NCBI GenBank assembly: GCA_016191815.1
Contig: JACPVI010000048.1
Location: 1 to 64,000 of the forward strand
DNA from: Myxococcales bacterium
GTDB taxonomy: Bacteria; Myxococcota; Myxococcia; Myxococcales; Myxococcaceae
Reading direction: 5' to 3'
DNA: 64,000 nucleotides
A program made the position numbers and the translations under genes. The notes under the pieces are model-generated. The model did no database searches, was not told the DNA's origin, and saw only the letters and a program-made list of their open reading frames with translations. Shown here piece by piece: positions 27,590 to 36,471 of this stretch; the stretch's first letter is position 1, and every line of letters begins with the position of its first letter.

Positions 27590-28825
27590 CTAGAGCACGG
27601 CGAGCGCGCGGCGGTAGTAGGCCCGCCGCTCCGCGGCTCCGTTGGTGCCGCCGTTCACCAGGTAGGTGGTCCGGTCGAAGTCACCCCCGTCGGCCGGCGC
27701 GTTGATCCCGCGGCTATTCCAATACCAGGCCGCGGTGCGGAAGCCGACCTCCGGCTCGGCCGCCAAAGAGGGATTGCCCTCGAGGTCCAGCCCCAAGGCC
27801 CGCCCCGCGTTCCGGTAGTTCGACCGGCCGGTGATCTGGATCGGCCCCCGGCCCTTGTAGCGCGGGCCGTCTCCAGGCTCGACGTTGCCCAGGTCCCTCC
27901 GCCCCTCGTATTGGCGGCCGGAGTCCAGCTCCTCGAACCACCTCAGCTCCCCGCTCTCGTGCGCGAGCTGCGCCAGGAATGCCGCGCGGCGCATGGGCGT
28001 GTTGATCTCCGCCTCCTCCATCGCCGAGTTGAGGAGCGGCAGCATCGCCTCGGCGCGGTCGCGCCCCAGGTTCGGCATCACCCCCCGGAGCTGCTCCACG
28101 CTCACCCCCAAGTAGCGCCGCCGGTACTCCTCGCTCTGGCGAAGCCCTGCCTCGATCTGCGCGCGCGCTTCCTCCTCGGTGGCTCCCCGCTCGAGCGCCG
28201 ACACCACCTCGTCCTGCCAATAGCCTGGCGCGCCAGCCTCTACCGTTCGGCCCAGCACGCTCCGGAACCCCTCGTCCACGATTCGATCCGCCGCCAGGGA
28301 ACGGTACTCGTCGCTCTGGCGAAGGCTGTCCCGCAAGTACCCGGCCACGTCCTCCGGAGCGCTCCCCTCACCGAGCAACACCGCCGCCTGATCGTGCCAG
28401 TAGCCCCACGCCTCCGGCGTGCGCTCGAGGACTTCCTGGAACGCTCCGTCGGTGATCTCCCCCGCCTGCTGGTCGGCGCGGGCGGCGAGCTGGTCCTCCA
28501 GCCAGCTCGAAATCTGCCTCGGGGTATCGCCAACTCGCGCCCGGGCCTCCGCTGACGGCCCAAGCTCCTGTAGCTCCTCCTCCGACGGCTCCCTTCCGAG
28601 CTCATCGCGAAAGGCCTGCACCACCATCTCGCCCACCTCCGGGGAGGAGAGGGTGGCCGGCGGCGGCGCCTGCTCGAGCGACGCCGGCGCCTCGGCTTCG
28701 AACGAATCCTCCGGAGGCAACTCCTCGATCACCACCGGCTCCTCCGCCGGAGCGACCTGCTCCACTCCCTCTGCCTCGACCTCTGAAACAGCCTGCAGCC
28801 GGTGCGACACCGGACCGACCAACAT
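27590..28825 (-). CDS. GH19 family lysozyme/chitinase with DUF4214-like repeats
   Basis: 411 residues. The first 70 are acidic and Pro-rich, with no signal peptide. Two DUF4214-like repeats follow (AFQEVLERTPEAWGYWHDQA to RQSDEYRSL; GFRSVLGRTVEAGAPGYWQDE to RQSEEYRRRYL), with a third degenerate copy before them (FRDELGREPSEEEL). The GH19 catalytic domain occupies about 230-411: AFLAQLAHESGELRWFEEL supplies the catalytic Glu, with GDGPRYKGRGPIQITGRSNY and GFRTAAWYWNSRGIN. GH19 enzymes cut chitin or peptidoglycan. Without a Sec signal, export by another route (T3SS, phage-like lysis) is possible. ATG 28825 follows AAGGAGG. Confidence 0.85.
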   Translation of the reverse strand: MLVGPVSHRLQAVSEVEAEGVEQVAPAEEPVVIEELPPEDSFEAEAPASLEQAPPPATLSSPEVGEMVVQAFRDELGREPSEEELQELGPSAEARARVGDTPRQISSWLEDQLAARADQQAGEITDGAFQEVLERTPEAWGYWHDQAAVLLGEGSAPEDVAGYLRDSLRQSDEYRSLAADRIVDEGFRSVLGRTVEAGAPGYWQDEVVSALERGATEEEARAQIEAGLRQSEEYRRRYLGVSVEQLRGVMPNLGRDRAEAMLPLLNSAMEEAEINTPMRRAAFLAQLAHESGELRWFEELDSGRQYEGRRDLGNVEPGDGPRYKGRGPIQITGRSNYRNAGRALGLDLEGNPSLAAEPEVGFRTAAWYWNSRGINAPADGGDFDRTTYLVNGGTNGAAERRAYYRRALAVL

Positions 28826-28861
28826 GGAAGCCTCCTTGAAGTGCGCCTGCCTCGGAGCCGA

Positions 28862-28877
28862 TTCAACCGGCGTGCCG
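28862..28877 (-). promoter_or_regulatory. Sigma54-like -24/-12 element upstream of GH19 gene
   Basis: Minus strand reads CGGCACGCCGGTTGAA, 36 bases before ATG 28825. It differs from TGGCACG-N4-TTGCW at two positions and shares CGGCACG-N4-(G/T)TGAA with the sctF element. Confidence 0.4.
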
Positions 28878-28937
28878 GCGCTCGCTTGGGCTTCCGCCTC
28901 GACAAGGGCGCCGTGAGCGCCTTGAATCCTCTACTCC

Positions 28938-30626
28938 ATGCGCGATGGGTCGAAGACGCTCCCGGCCAGACCGGCGAGGCCCGGCGGAAAACCCGTGCTC
29001 CTGCTGTTCGGTGAATCGGTGCTTGCCTCTCATGCCCTCCCCCCGTCGGGGGAGGTGCTGATCGGCCGCGCGCCGGAGTGCGCGGTGCAGATCGACGAGC
29101 CCTCCATCTCGAGGCGACACGCACTCCTGGCGGTCGGGGAGCGGCTCGAGCTTCGCGACCTGGGCAGCTCCAACGGAACCACGGTGCGCGGCCGCTCCCT
29201 CGAACCCAACCGGCCGGTCCCCGTCGAGGTGGGCGAGGTGGTGCAGCTCGGGGCGGTGATGGCGATGGTGCAGTACGCGCACCGCGAGGCCCGCCCGCGG
29301 CAGACCTTCACCCACGGGTACTTCGAGGGCCGGCTCTCCCAGGAGTGCGCCCGCGCCGCGGCGGGAGGGCCGCCGTTCGCGGTGGTACGGCTGCGAGTCT
29401 CGGCAAAGGCCGGCAGGGAAGAGGTGCAGGAGCAGCTCGGCCGCGCCCTCGAGCCAGACGACTGCGCCGCGGCCTTCGCGCCCGGAGATTACGAGCTGCT
29501 GCTCCTGAATTCTCCTCCGGAAAGGGCCGAGGCACGGGCAGGCGGGCTGGCCGCCCGGCTCTCTCGCCTCGCCGAGTGCAGATGCGGCCTGGCCTGCTTC
29601 GGCCGCGACGGGAGAGAGCCGGAATCGCTGCTCGCCTTCGCCTCCGCCAAGGCCAGCGGAGCGCCGCAGGAGGACGGCCAGTCGCCGATCGTGGCCGACG
29701 CCTCCATGGAGCAGCTCTACCGCCTCGTGGACCGGGTGGCGCGAGGGCAGATCAACGTCCTGCTCCTGGGAGAGACCGGCGTGGGCAAGGAGGTGGTGGC
29801 GGAGCAGATCCACCGCCGCTCGCCGCGCGCCCCAAAGCCCTTCGTGCGGATCAACTGCGCCGCCCTGACCGAGAGCCTCCTGGAGAGCGAGCTGTTCGGG
29901 CACGAGAAGGGCGCCTTCACCGGGGCGCAGTCGGTGAAGGCAGGGCTGCTCGAGAGCGCCAGCGGGGGCACCGTGCTCCTGGACGAGGTGGGCGAGATGC
30001 CGCTGCCGACCCAGGCCAAGCTCCTTCGGGTGCTGGAGGAGCGCGCGGTCCGAAGAGTGGGAGGGACGCGGCCGGTGCCGATCGACGTGCGCTTCCTGGC
30101 GGCCACCAACCGCGACCTCGAGGCGGCCAGCGAGAAGGGTCAGTTCCGGCGCGACCTCTATTTCCGTCTGAACGGCATCTCGGTTCCCATCCCGCCGCTG
30201 CGCGAGCGGAGCGGGGAAATCGAGCCTCTGGCCCGCTCGTACGTGCGCCGGTTCTGCGAGCAGCTCGGCCGGCAGCCGCTGGCGCTCTCGGCGGCCGCGG
30301 TTTCCCAGCTCGGGCGCTACGCCTGGCCCGGCAACGTCCGGGAGCTGAGGAACGTGATCGAACGCGCGGTGCTGCTTTGCGCCGGGGAGGAGATCGGCTC
30401 CGAGCACCTCCCGCAGGACAAGCTGGCCACCTCCCTCTCCTTCGAAGCGCCAGCCGAGCCGCTTCCCGAGGGGCGGACGGAGGCCGAGCGCCAGCGCATC
30501 CTCGACGCCTTGGCACGAAGCGCCGGTAACCAGACGCAGGCCGCCAAGCTCCTCGGCATCGCCCGGCGCACGCTAATCAACCGCCTCGAGGAATTCGGAA
30601 TCGTCCGGCCTCGGAAGCGCCGCTGA
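28938..30626 (+). CDS. FHA-domain sigma54-dependent transcriptional activator
   Basis: 562 residues. An N-terminal FHA domain (about 35-110; LIGRAPECAVQIDEPSISRRH, DLGSSNGTTVRG) binds phosphothreonine, coupling the activator to Ser/Thr kinases. A GAF-like or unassigned linker follows, then the AAA+ domain with Walker A GETGVGK (278-284), GAFTGA (325-330) for sigma54 contact and LLDEVGEM, and a Fis-type HTH at the end (NQTQAAKLLGIARRTLINRL). It is divergent from the GH19 gene and directly upstream of the unknown gene at 30.8 kb, whose leader carries phased repeats. It is the best local candidate regulator of the sigma54-like sites. Confidence 0.95.
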   Translation: MRDGSKTLPARPARPGGKPVLLLFGESVLASHALPPSGEVLIGRAPECAVQIDEPSISRRHALLAVGERLELRDLGSSNGTTVRGRSLEPNRPVPVEVGEVVQLGAVMAMVQYAHREARPRQTFTHGYFEGRLSQECARAAAGGPPFAVVRLRVSAKAGREEVQEQLGRALEPDDCAAAFAPGDYELLLLNSPPERAEARAGGLAARLSRLAECRCGLACFGRDGREPESLLAFASAKASGAPQEDGQSPIVADASMEQLYRLVDRVARGQINVLLLGETGVGKEVVAEQIHRRSPRAPKPFVRINCAALTESLLESELFGHEKGAFTGAQSVKAGLLESASGGTVLLDEVGEMPLPTQAKLLRVLEERAVRRVGGTRPVPIDVRFLAATNRDLEAASEKGQFRRDLYFRLNGISVPIPPLRERSGEIEPLARSYVRRFCEQLGRQPLALSAAAVSQLGRYAWPGNVRELRNVIERAVLLCAGEEIGSEHLPQDKLATSLSFEAPAEPLPEGRTEAERQRILDALARSAGNQTQAAKLLGIARRTLINRLEEFGIVRPRKRR

Positions 30627-30637
30627 GCCGGCGGGCG

Positions 30638-30687
30638 GTGCACAACTCGTGCATCGCTGCCTCTTGGGCGCTGCACATCGGGTGCAC
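30638..30687 (+). promoter_or_regulatory. Four helically phased NTGCA(C/T) boxes (candidate activator site)
   Basis: GTGCAC 30638, GTGCAT 30649, CTGCAC 30671 and GTGCAC 30682: starts are 11, 22 and 11 bases apart, forming two pairs with 5-base spacers. They lie 50-115 bases upstream of the -24/-12-like element at 30738, the normal place for a sigma54 activator binding site. Confidence 0.45.
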
Positions 30688-30737
30688 TCACCTCCGGCGC
30701 CCCCGGCCATCGCGGGCCCGCGGGCGCGCTCCAAAGC

Positions 30738-30753
30738 GGGCACGGCGCCCGCA
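30738..30753 (+). promoter_or_regulatory. Sigma54-like -24/-12 element before the 30.8 kb gene
   Basis: GGGCACGGCGCCCGCA: GGCACG and GC-A match TGGCACG-N4-TTGCW with canonical spacing; the T of the -24 box and TT of the -12 box differ. The ATG is 49 bases downstream. Confidence 0.35.
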
Positions 30754-30802
30754 TGGCGAAGGGCATCGCTCGAACGAGCGCCCACGAATCAAGGAGTCAA
30801 GA

Positions 30803-32017
30803 ATGGTCCAGCGCACCGCTCTCGCCGCTCTCTCCCCCCTCCGCACCTCCCTCATGAGCCCGCTGGCGGAGGCCAAGGCCGAATCCCGGGCCCAGGCCCA
30901 CCGGGTGACCGACCGCTATCTCCCGGACGAGCCGATGGAGCGGCCCCAGCACAACGGTGGCTGGGACGCCGACTGCCCGTTCCTCGAGGAGCTGGCGCTG
31001 GCGCTGATGAAGGAGCTGATCCCGGGCGTGTCGAAGCTGGTGCTCTCCGCGGTCGATCAAGAGGTGGCGGACGCCTATCGCCGCTGCACCCAGCGGGGCT
31101 GGAGCCTTGAGTCTCAGCGGGACTACCTGGCCGCGGCGGAGCAGGCGGTGCAAGCCTACGAACTGTTGGATCCGGAGAATCCCCGGCTCGGGCAGCTCCG
31201 CCGACTGGCGGCCGACATCCGGCGCGACGTGGACGCGATGGAGCGCGAGCGCATGCCGCTGATCGCCGGCCCGTGCGAGGACATCGAACCCGCCACGGTC
31301 CCCGGCGGCGTCGAGGAGAAGAGGCCGGTGCAGTGGAAGCCGGGCGAGCCCTTGCCGCGGGGGCCGTTCTCCATCGCCCCCGAGGTCCACGCCCAGATGA
31401 CGATGGGCGACTACCAGCGCCTGATGCGGGAGATGAAGCTCCGCAACCCGCTCTTCGGGATCGCGGTGAGCGGCCCGGCCGAGCAGCAGCGCCTCCAGCA
31501 GTTCTACCAGAAGCACCCAGACGACCCCGTCTTTGAGCCGCTGCCCGAGGAGCTGATCTCCATCTACGACCGCTACAAGCCGGGCCAGCCGATCGACCCG
31601 CAGGACATGGCGCGCATCCAGGAGATCGGACAGAAGCTCGTCTCCCAGCGCGCCCAGTCGCGATGGACGAGAAGCCCCGTTCCGGTCCAGGCGCGTCCCG
31701 CTTCGGTCCCCTCGCGAACGGCGGCCCCCACCCAGAGTTCCCCCAGTCTGCCGCCGATCGATCCCCGTACCCGGCAGCCTCGCACCCGCTACTACGTCGA
31801 CGGCCGCGAGGTGCCCCCGCCTCCCGCGCCGGCCGCTCCCTCCCCTACCGGCGCCGCGGCCAGCCGGGCCCCGGGCAAGTCCGCTCCCACCGGCGGAGGG
31901 ACCTCGTCGGGCTACTACGGCCAGCCTCGTCCGGCGGGAGTGCCGGCCAACTTCGTCCAGGTCGGCAGCGGCTGGTACCACCCGAATCACCTACCCTCGG
32001 GCGGACGGCGCAGCTAG
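30803..32017 (+). CDS. Unknown protein with Pro-rich C terminus
   Basis: 404 residues, not recognised. There is no signal peptide or membrane segment. Residues 60-150 are helical (CPFLEELALALMKELIPGVSK). The middle has YQRLMREMKLRNPLFGIAV and YDRYKPGQPIDPQDMARI. From about 290 it is Pro/Ser/Ala/Arg-rich low complexity, ending NFVQVGSGWYHPNHLPSGGRRS, shown in part as VGSGWYHPNHLP. ATG 30803 has AAGGAG at 30791-30796. Given its activator neighbour and sigma54-like site, it may be a secreted T3SS-linked product; this is inference. Confidence 0.65.
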   Translation: MVQRTALAALSPLRTSLMSPLAEAKAESRAQAHRVTDRYLPDEPMERPQHNGGWDADCPFLEELALALMKELIPGVSKLVLSAVDQEVADAYRRCTQRGWSLESQRDYLAAAEQAVQAYELLDPENPRLGQLRRLAADIRRDVDAMERERMPLIAGPCEDIEPATVPGGVEEKRPVQWKPGEPLPRGPFSIAPEVHAQMTMGDYQRLMREMKLRNPLFGIAVSGPAEQQRLQQFYQKHPDDPVFEPLPEELISIYDRYKPGQPIDPQDMARIQEIGQKLVSQRAQSRWTRSPVPVQARPASVPSRTAAPTQSSPSLPPIDPRTRQPRTRYYVDGREVPPPPAPAAPSPTGAAASRAPGKSAPTGGGTSSGYYGQPRPAGVPANFVQVGSGWYHPNHLPSGGRRS

Positions 32018-32372
32018 GTGGGGGGTGCGGCCGGGAACAGCCCCCGCCGCGACAGCCGCCCCAATCGCTTCTCTGGGGTGACCTGCCGGAGGATTCCCGA
32101 GCGCCTCACTGCTGCACTCGCTCAATCCCGCATGCGACGCTCGCGCTCAGCAATTCGCGCGCGCGAGAGTTGGCGGTGTGGCAGGACGCCACCGCGTGGC
32201 CTGGGGGCACGCCGTTGCGCACGGTGCTCACGGGAGTCTCTCCGCCAAGAGTCGCGCGAGCTTCTCAAAGTCGCGGTAGCAGGTGGCGACGAGCTGCGCG
32301 TGGCTGCCGATCGCGCCACCCGGCCGCAAGCGGCCGGACCGCTCGCGGCCGAAAGGCGTAGAATAGCGGCCA
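32018..32372. other. 355-base gap with possible gene remnant
   Basis: No intact gene. On the minus strand, 32236-32330 reads as a GC3-rich open stretch ending in TGA with the peptide GSHAQLVATCYRDFEKLAR then LLAERLP, which resembles the C-terminal end of an ABC exporter ATPase (GSHxELL). No ATPase motifs remain upstream because the kinase gene occupies that DNA, so it may be a degraded fragment. Confidence 0.35.
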
Positions 32373-34178
32373 ATGCCCGACCGGCTGGGCCGGTACCTCC
32401 TCGACCGGAAGCTCGCCCAAGGTGGAATGGGTGAGGTGTTCCTCGCCAGGCAATCCGGCCCTGGAGGCTTCGAGCGGCTGTGCGTGGTGAAGCGGATGCT
32501 GGAGGTGTTCGCCAGCGACTCGAGCTTCGTCCGGATGTTCCTCGACGAGGCTCGCATCGCCGCCCAGCTCACTCATTCCAACATCGCCCAGATCTACGAC
32601 TTCGGAGAGATCGACGGGACCTACTTCTTGGCGATGGAGTACGTCGAGGGAGCCTCGCTGCGCGAGATCCTCCGGGCCCATGCCGCGGCGGGGACGTACC
32701 TGCCATTGGCGCCGGCGGCGCGCATCGTCTCCCAAGTGGCTTCCGGCCTCGACTACGTGCACTCCGCGCGCGGCCCCGACGGGCGTCGCCTGGAGGTGAT
32801 CCACCGCGACGTGAGCCCCCACAACATCTTGGTGGGCCGAAGCGGCGCGGTGAAGCTGATCGACTTCGGCGTGGCCAAGGCCGCCAGCGCGAAGCAGCGC
32901 ACCCAGGTGGGGATGGTGAAGGGCAAGAGCAGCTACATGTCTCCGGAGCAGGCCCGCGGCGACCGCCTCGACCACCGCTCAGACCTCTACTCCCTGGGGC
33001 TGGTGCTTTACGAAGCGCTCTCCAACCGGAGGGCGATCGAGGGCGACAGCGACCTGTCCAAGATGCAGAAGGCCGCCTCCGGGGAGATCGAGCCGATCGA
33101 GAAGGTGCGCCACGACGTGCCGGGGGAGCTGCGCCTGGTGCTCGAGCGCGCACTCGCTCCCAAGCCGGCCGAGCGCTACCCGGCGGCAGGAGAGATGGCC
33201 GCGGACCTGGAGCGCTTCCTCACCGCTCGTGGCCAACAGGTGACGCCGAAGGAGCTCTCGGCGCTGCTCGACGAAGGCGCCGGCGCGGATGCCGCGGCGA
33301 CGCTGCCGGATCCCGACGACGAGCCTCAGGACCGAGGCCTCGCGCCGACCCGTGTGCTGAGTCCGAGCGCTCGCCGGCGCCCATCCGAAGCCAGGCTGCC
33401 GGCGCACACGCTGTCCACGACCGCCAAACGCGGGGGCCGCCATGCCCGAGCGCTCGTCGCGATCGTAGCGGGGGCGGTCGCGGTCGCGGCCGGCTCGGCC
33501 GTGGTTTTCTGGCCCGGCCTGGCCTGGTCCCCCGAGCCAACGACACTGGCCGAGTGGCCGTTGCCGACCGAGACGGCCGAGGCTTTTCCTGCAGCGGCGC
33601 GAGCAAAGAGCTCCGGCGCCGAGCGGCCCCTCGGCGGGCCGCCATCGACCTCTGCGGGTTCAACCGAACCTCCTGCTCGGCCGAGCGCCGCGGCTTCCGC
33701 GGAGGCGACCCGCCGCGAGCCGCCGCCGCGCACATCCGCAGGCGCCCAGCCGAAGCGCGCCGCGGGCAAGCTGACTCTCCTCTCCACCCCGGCGATGTCG
33801 GTGGTGGTGGACGGCGTGCCGCGAGGAAGGACGCCTCAGGTGCTATCCCTGCCCGCGGGCGAGCACCGGGTCGTCTTCGAGGAGAAAGGCGCCGGCCTCC
33901 GCCGCGAGCGCATTGTCTCGCTCGCCGAAGGGCACGACCTAGCCGAGGAGTGGCGTCCCCAGAAAGGGACGGTCCGGTTCCGGGTCTACCCATACGCGGA
34001 GGTCCTCCTGAACGGCCGCAGCTACGGCGTGACGCCGCTCGAGCCGATCGAGCTGTACGAGGGCCGGTACACTTTCGAGCTGGTCAACACCCAGGAGAAG
34101 GCCACCGCGACCCGCGAAGTCGATGTCTCCCCTGGCCGGGAAACGCAGGTGAAGGTCGACTTCCGGGACAAGGACTGA
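32373..34178 (+). CDS. Membrane Ser/Thr protein kinase with PEGA domains
   Basis: 601 residues. A Hanks-type kinase domain (about 7-280) has the glycine loop LAQGGMGEVF, Lys40-type VVKRM, catalytic HRDVSPHNILVG, DFGVAK, and activation segment GKSSYMSPEQARG. A linker rich in Pro/Arg leads to one membrane helix (about 355-380). The outer part is Pro/Ser/Ala-rich, then two PEGA-type repeats (LTLLSTPAMSVVVDGVPRG; VRFRVYPYAEVLLNGRSYG). It is typical of myxobacterial sensory kinases. It converges on the lipoprotein gene with an 8-base gap. It could phosphorylate FHA targets such as the 28.9 kb activator; no direct evidence. Confidence 0.93.
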   Translation: MPDRLGRYLLDRKLAQGGMGEVFLARQSGPGGFERLCVVKRMLEVFASDSSFVRMFLDEARIAAQLTHSNIAQIYDFGEIDGTYFLAMEYVEGASLREILRAHAAAGTYLPLAPAARIVSQVASGLDYVHSARGPDGRRLEVIHRDVSPHNILVGRSGAVKLIDFGVAKAASAKQRTQVGMVKGKSSYMSPEQARGDRLDHRSDLYSLGLVLYEALSNRRAIEGDSDLSKMQKAASGEIEPIEKVRHDVPGELRLVLERALAPKPAERYPAAGEMAADLERFLTARGQQVTPKELSALLDEGAGADAAATLPDPDDEPQDRGLAPTRVLSPSARRRPSEARLPAHTLSTTAKRGGRHARALVAIVAGAVAVAAGSAVVFWPGLAWSPEPTTLAEWPLPTETAEAFPAAARAKSSGAERPLGGPPSTSAGSTEPPARPSAAASAEATRREPPPRTSAGAQPKRAAGKLTLLSTPAMSVVVDGVPRGRTPQVLSLPAGEHRVVFEEKGAGLRRERIVSLAEGHDLAEEWRPQKGTVRFRVYPYAEVLLNGRSYGVTPLEPIELYEGRYTFELVNTQEKATATREVDVSPGRETQVKVDFRDKD

Positions 34179-34186
34179 GGGCCTGC

Positions 34187-35722
34187 TCAGGGCTCGAATA
34201 CTTCGGAGGAGACGCTGGCCCATCCGGTGGGCAAAAGCCTCCGGAAAGGTTCGAGGGTAGGGCCCTGCTGCACCGCCACCGAGGCGATGATCGCGAAGTA
34301 CTTCCCGCCCGCTTGGAGAATGCCGGGCGGGACCTGCACGCTGTTTCCGTAGACGTGGAAGATGGCTTGCTGCGTGATCTCGGTGGCGTTGCCGATGTTG
34401 GCGATCCGGTAGAGGGTCAGGGTATGGAAAGGCGGCGGGGGTGCCGGCGGGGACCAACTGATGACTGGCGTGAGGGTCACGTTGGTCTGGCGCGCGTTCA
34501 GGTCCTTCCCGTTGATCCGCAGCCCAGTGGGTGCCGCCACCAGCGGCCGGACCGGCACAGTCTTTCCGACATCGAGCTTCTGCTGCGCGAAGTTGGTCAC
34601 CAGCACGAAACCCGGGCTCGTGGCACCATCGGCCTGGTAGCCACGGAACGCCACCGTCGCCGACATCACCAACTCGTCGGTGCCCTCGAACGGGTTTCCG
34701 TACGAGAAGCTCGGCTGGGGGTTGGTCGAACCTGGGGCGAGCCGGTAGGCCCGGGCCAGATCGGCGCCGCCAGCGTACGCACCCGCGGAGTACGCGCCGG
34801 GCAGCGCGTACACCGTGAGGAACGAGAGGAAGAAAATCGAGCCGGGCTGCGAGCCCAACACCTGCGACTCGAGCTCCGAGGCCCTCCAGTCGAAGGTGGC
34901 GGATTTTTCCCTTGGAATCGGCGACATCGCCCCGGAGATGGTCGCCGCCTGGCCAGAGACCATCTCGAGGGATTTCACCCGAATGGCGCGGTCGGCGACG
35001 AGGAGGCCGTAGCCGGCATCGGAATCCAGCGAAGCGAGCTGGTACAGCGTCGCCTCGTCTCCCTGGGCGGAGCTGATCAGCGGCTGGCCGTTGGCGTGGA
35101 AATCGAATGCCAGCCCGTCCACCGAAGTGTCCCCGGCGTCGGGCATCGGCCCGGTGATTTTTCCCGCGGTACTGACCAACGCTCCTGCACGCAGCGAGAC
35201 GAGCCAAAGCTGGTCTTGGCTCTGCCAGGGCTCGAGCCCGCTGACCTTTAGGACCGCCGGAGTGAAAACGGCTGGCCAGACCGCGTCGTGGCGGCCCAGC
35301 CTCCAATCCGATACGTCGACGAACCGCCCGGAGGTGGCGACCAGGACCACGCGTCCGTAGCTCAGGGTGTATGTCGCATCGGTCGGTACACCGTCGACGT
35401 AGAACCCGCCGTCCGCTTCGCCCGCTGCCGGCAATCGGAGGAAACCGCCTCCGTCGAGCGGGACCAACACTTCGAGCTCCACGCTTCTCAGGTCTGCCGG
35501 CCGCGAGTAGCCACCGTCCACGAGTTGGTAATGGGAGTACCGCCGGCCAGTGACGCGCAAGGCGCTCGGGTCTGTTCCGCCATCTTCACCGCCGACCGTG
35601 CCCCCGTCCTCGCGGACCTCAGCGCAGCGGCCATCGGCTACGCAGTCCTTCCACGCCGCCTGGAAGTCGCGGCACCCCACCAGGAGCACGACCATCGAGA
35701 GGAGCGCCGCCCGGACGCTCAA
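34187..35722 (-). CDS. Large lipoprotein, paralogue of the 56.6 kb lipoprotein
   Basis: 511 residues. The signal peptide ends in lipobox LVGC, followed by RDFQAAWKDCVADGRC. The same N-terminal pattern (RDFxxxWxxCVxxGRC) and C-terminal end (GWASVSSEVFEP) occur in the protein at 56.6-58.2 kb, and similarity runs along the whole length (for example DWRLGRHDAVWP, INGKDLNARQ, TLTPVISWSP, FHVYGNSVQVPPGIL). There is no recognisable enzyme domain; the sequence is beta-rich. TTG 35722 overlaps the upstream stop as TTGA, giving coupling and a sensible signal peptide. Confidence 0.8.
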   Translation of the reverse strand: MSVRAALLSMVVLLVGCRDFQAAWKDCVADGRCAEVREDGGTVGGEDGGTDPSALRVTGRRYSHYQLVDGGYSRPADLRSVELEVLVPLDGGGFLRLPAAGEADGGFYVDGVPTDATYTLSYGRVVLVATSGRFVDVSDWRLGRHDAVWPAVFTPAVLKVSGLEPWQSQDQLWLVSLRAGALVSTAGKITGPMPDAGDTSVDGLAFDFHANGQPLISSAQGDEATLYQLASLDSDAGYGLLVADRAIRVKSLEMVSGQAATISGAMSPIPREKSATFDWRASELESQVLGSQPGSIFFLSFLTVYALPGAYSAGAYAGGADLARAYRLAPGSTNPQPSFSYGNPFEGTDELVMSATVAFRGYQADGATSPGFVLVTNFAQQKLDVGKTVPVRPLVAAPTGLRINGKDLNARQTNVTLTPVISWSPPAPPPPFHTLTLYRIANIGNATEITQQAIFHVYGNSVQVPPGILQAGGKYFAIIASVAVQQGPTLEPFRRLLPTGWASVSSEVFEP

Positions 35723-36459
35723 GGAACGGCCCCCGAGATGCAGAGCGCCGCCCCCTGAGGAGTCGGCGCGACGAAAATCGAGAGCGGCCCCTCTTCGGCC
35801 GCCGGCTGCCCTGCGAGAAAGAGCGCCGCCGCCGCGCTCAGGCCGGCCGCCCCCACGCCCACGCCGACCCACCCCAGCGTCTGGAAGCCCCCGCCCTCAT
35901 CGCGCATCAGCTCCGACTCGCGGATCCCCATCGACGGAGAAGTGCCGAGGCGCCGGTAGCGCTCCTCCGACTGCACCAAGGAGTAGCCCCCTCCGGCGAG
36001 GCCGAGCGCACCCACTGCGGCAGGGAGCCACGCCCAAAGGCGGAGGCCTGTGCGGGTTTGGCCCTCCGGCGCTTCGGCGGGAGGGGCCAGGGCGAGCTTT
36101 CGCCTCACCTCGAACCGGACCTGCTCGAACTCCCGCTCCACCTTCGGGGACACCTTGGGCGGCAGCGCGATCGCCGGGTCCAAGAGCAGCGCAGTACGGA
36201 ACGCGGCCCGTGCCTGCTCCCAATCTCCCATGTCGGCCCGGACGACTCCCTCGTAGAGAGCGACCTTCTTGCTCTCCTCCACCGACTTCGCTTTTGCCCG
36301 GGCGCGTGAGAGCTGGTCCAGCGCCCGCTCGTATTCCAGGCTGCGGTGCAGCTCCATCGCCGCACCGAGGAAGCGGTCGAACTCGGTCTGCGGCCCCGCC
36401 CCCGCCGCAGTGCCGGAGAGCAGCGCCGCCGCCATTGTGGCCAACGTGCGCGCGGACAC
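35719..36459 (-). CDS. TPR-containing envelope protein
   Basis: 246 residues. N-terminal signal (LATMAAALLSGTAAGAG), a helical TPR-like region about 25-120 (AMELHRSLEYERALDQLSRA, VRADMGDWEQARAAFRTALLLDP), then two membrane segments (WLPAAVGALGLAGGGYSLV and TLGWVGVGVGAAGLSAAAALFLAG) and a short tail. This architecture is common in myxobacterial operons with PEGA kinases. GTG 36459 lies 12 bases after the previous stop. Its stop overlaps the lipoprotein start. Confidence 0.75.
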   Translation of the reverse strand: MSARTLATMAAALLSGTAAGAGPQTEFDRFLGAAMELHRSLEYERALDQLSRARAKAKSVEESKKVALYEGVVRADMGDWEQARAAFRTALLLDPAIALPPKVSPKVEREFEQVRFEVRRKLALAPPAEAPEGQTRTGLRLWAWLPAAVGALGLAGGGYSLVQSEERYRRLGTSPSMGIRESELMRDEGGGFQTLGWVGVGVGAAGLSAAAALFLAGQPAAEEGPLSIFVAPTPQGAALCISGAVP

Positions 36460-36471
36460 GGCGGAACTCTA

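Noticed and set aside
30754-30770. Second sigma54-like site TGGCGAAGGGCATCGC
   Set aside because: Spacing is one base too long; the element at 30738 fits better.
32200-32225. Sigma54 promoter before the PEGA kinase (GGGCACGCCGTTGC)
   Set aside because: GG to GC spacing is one base short.
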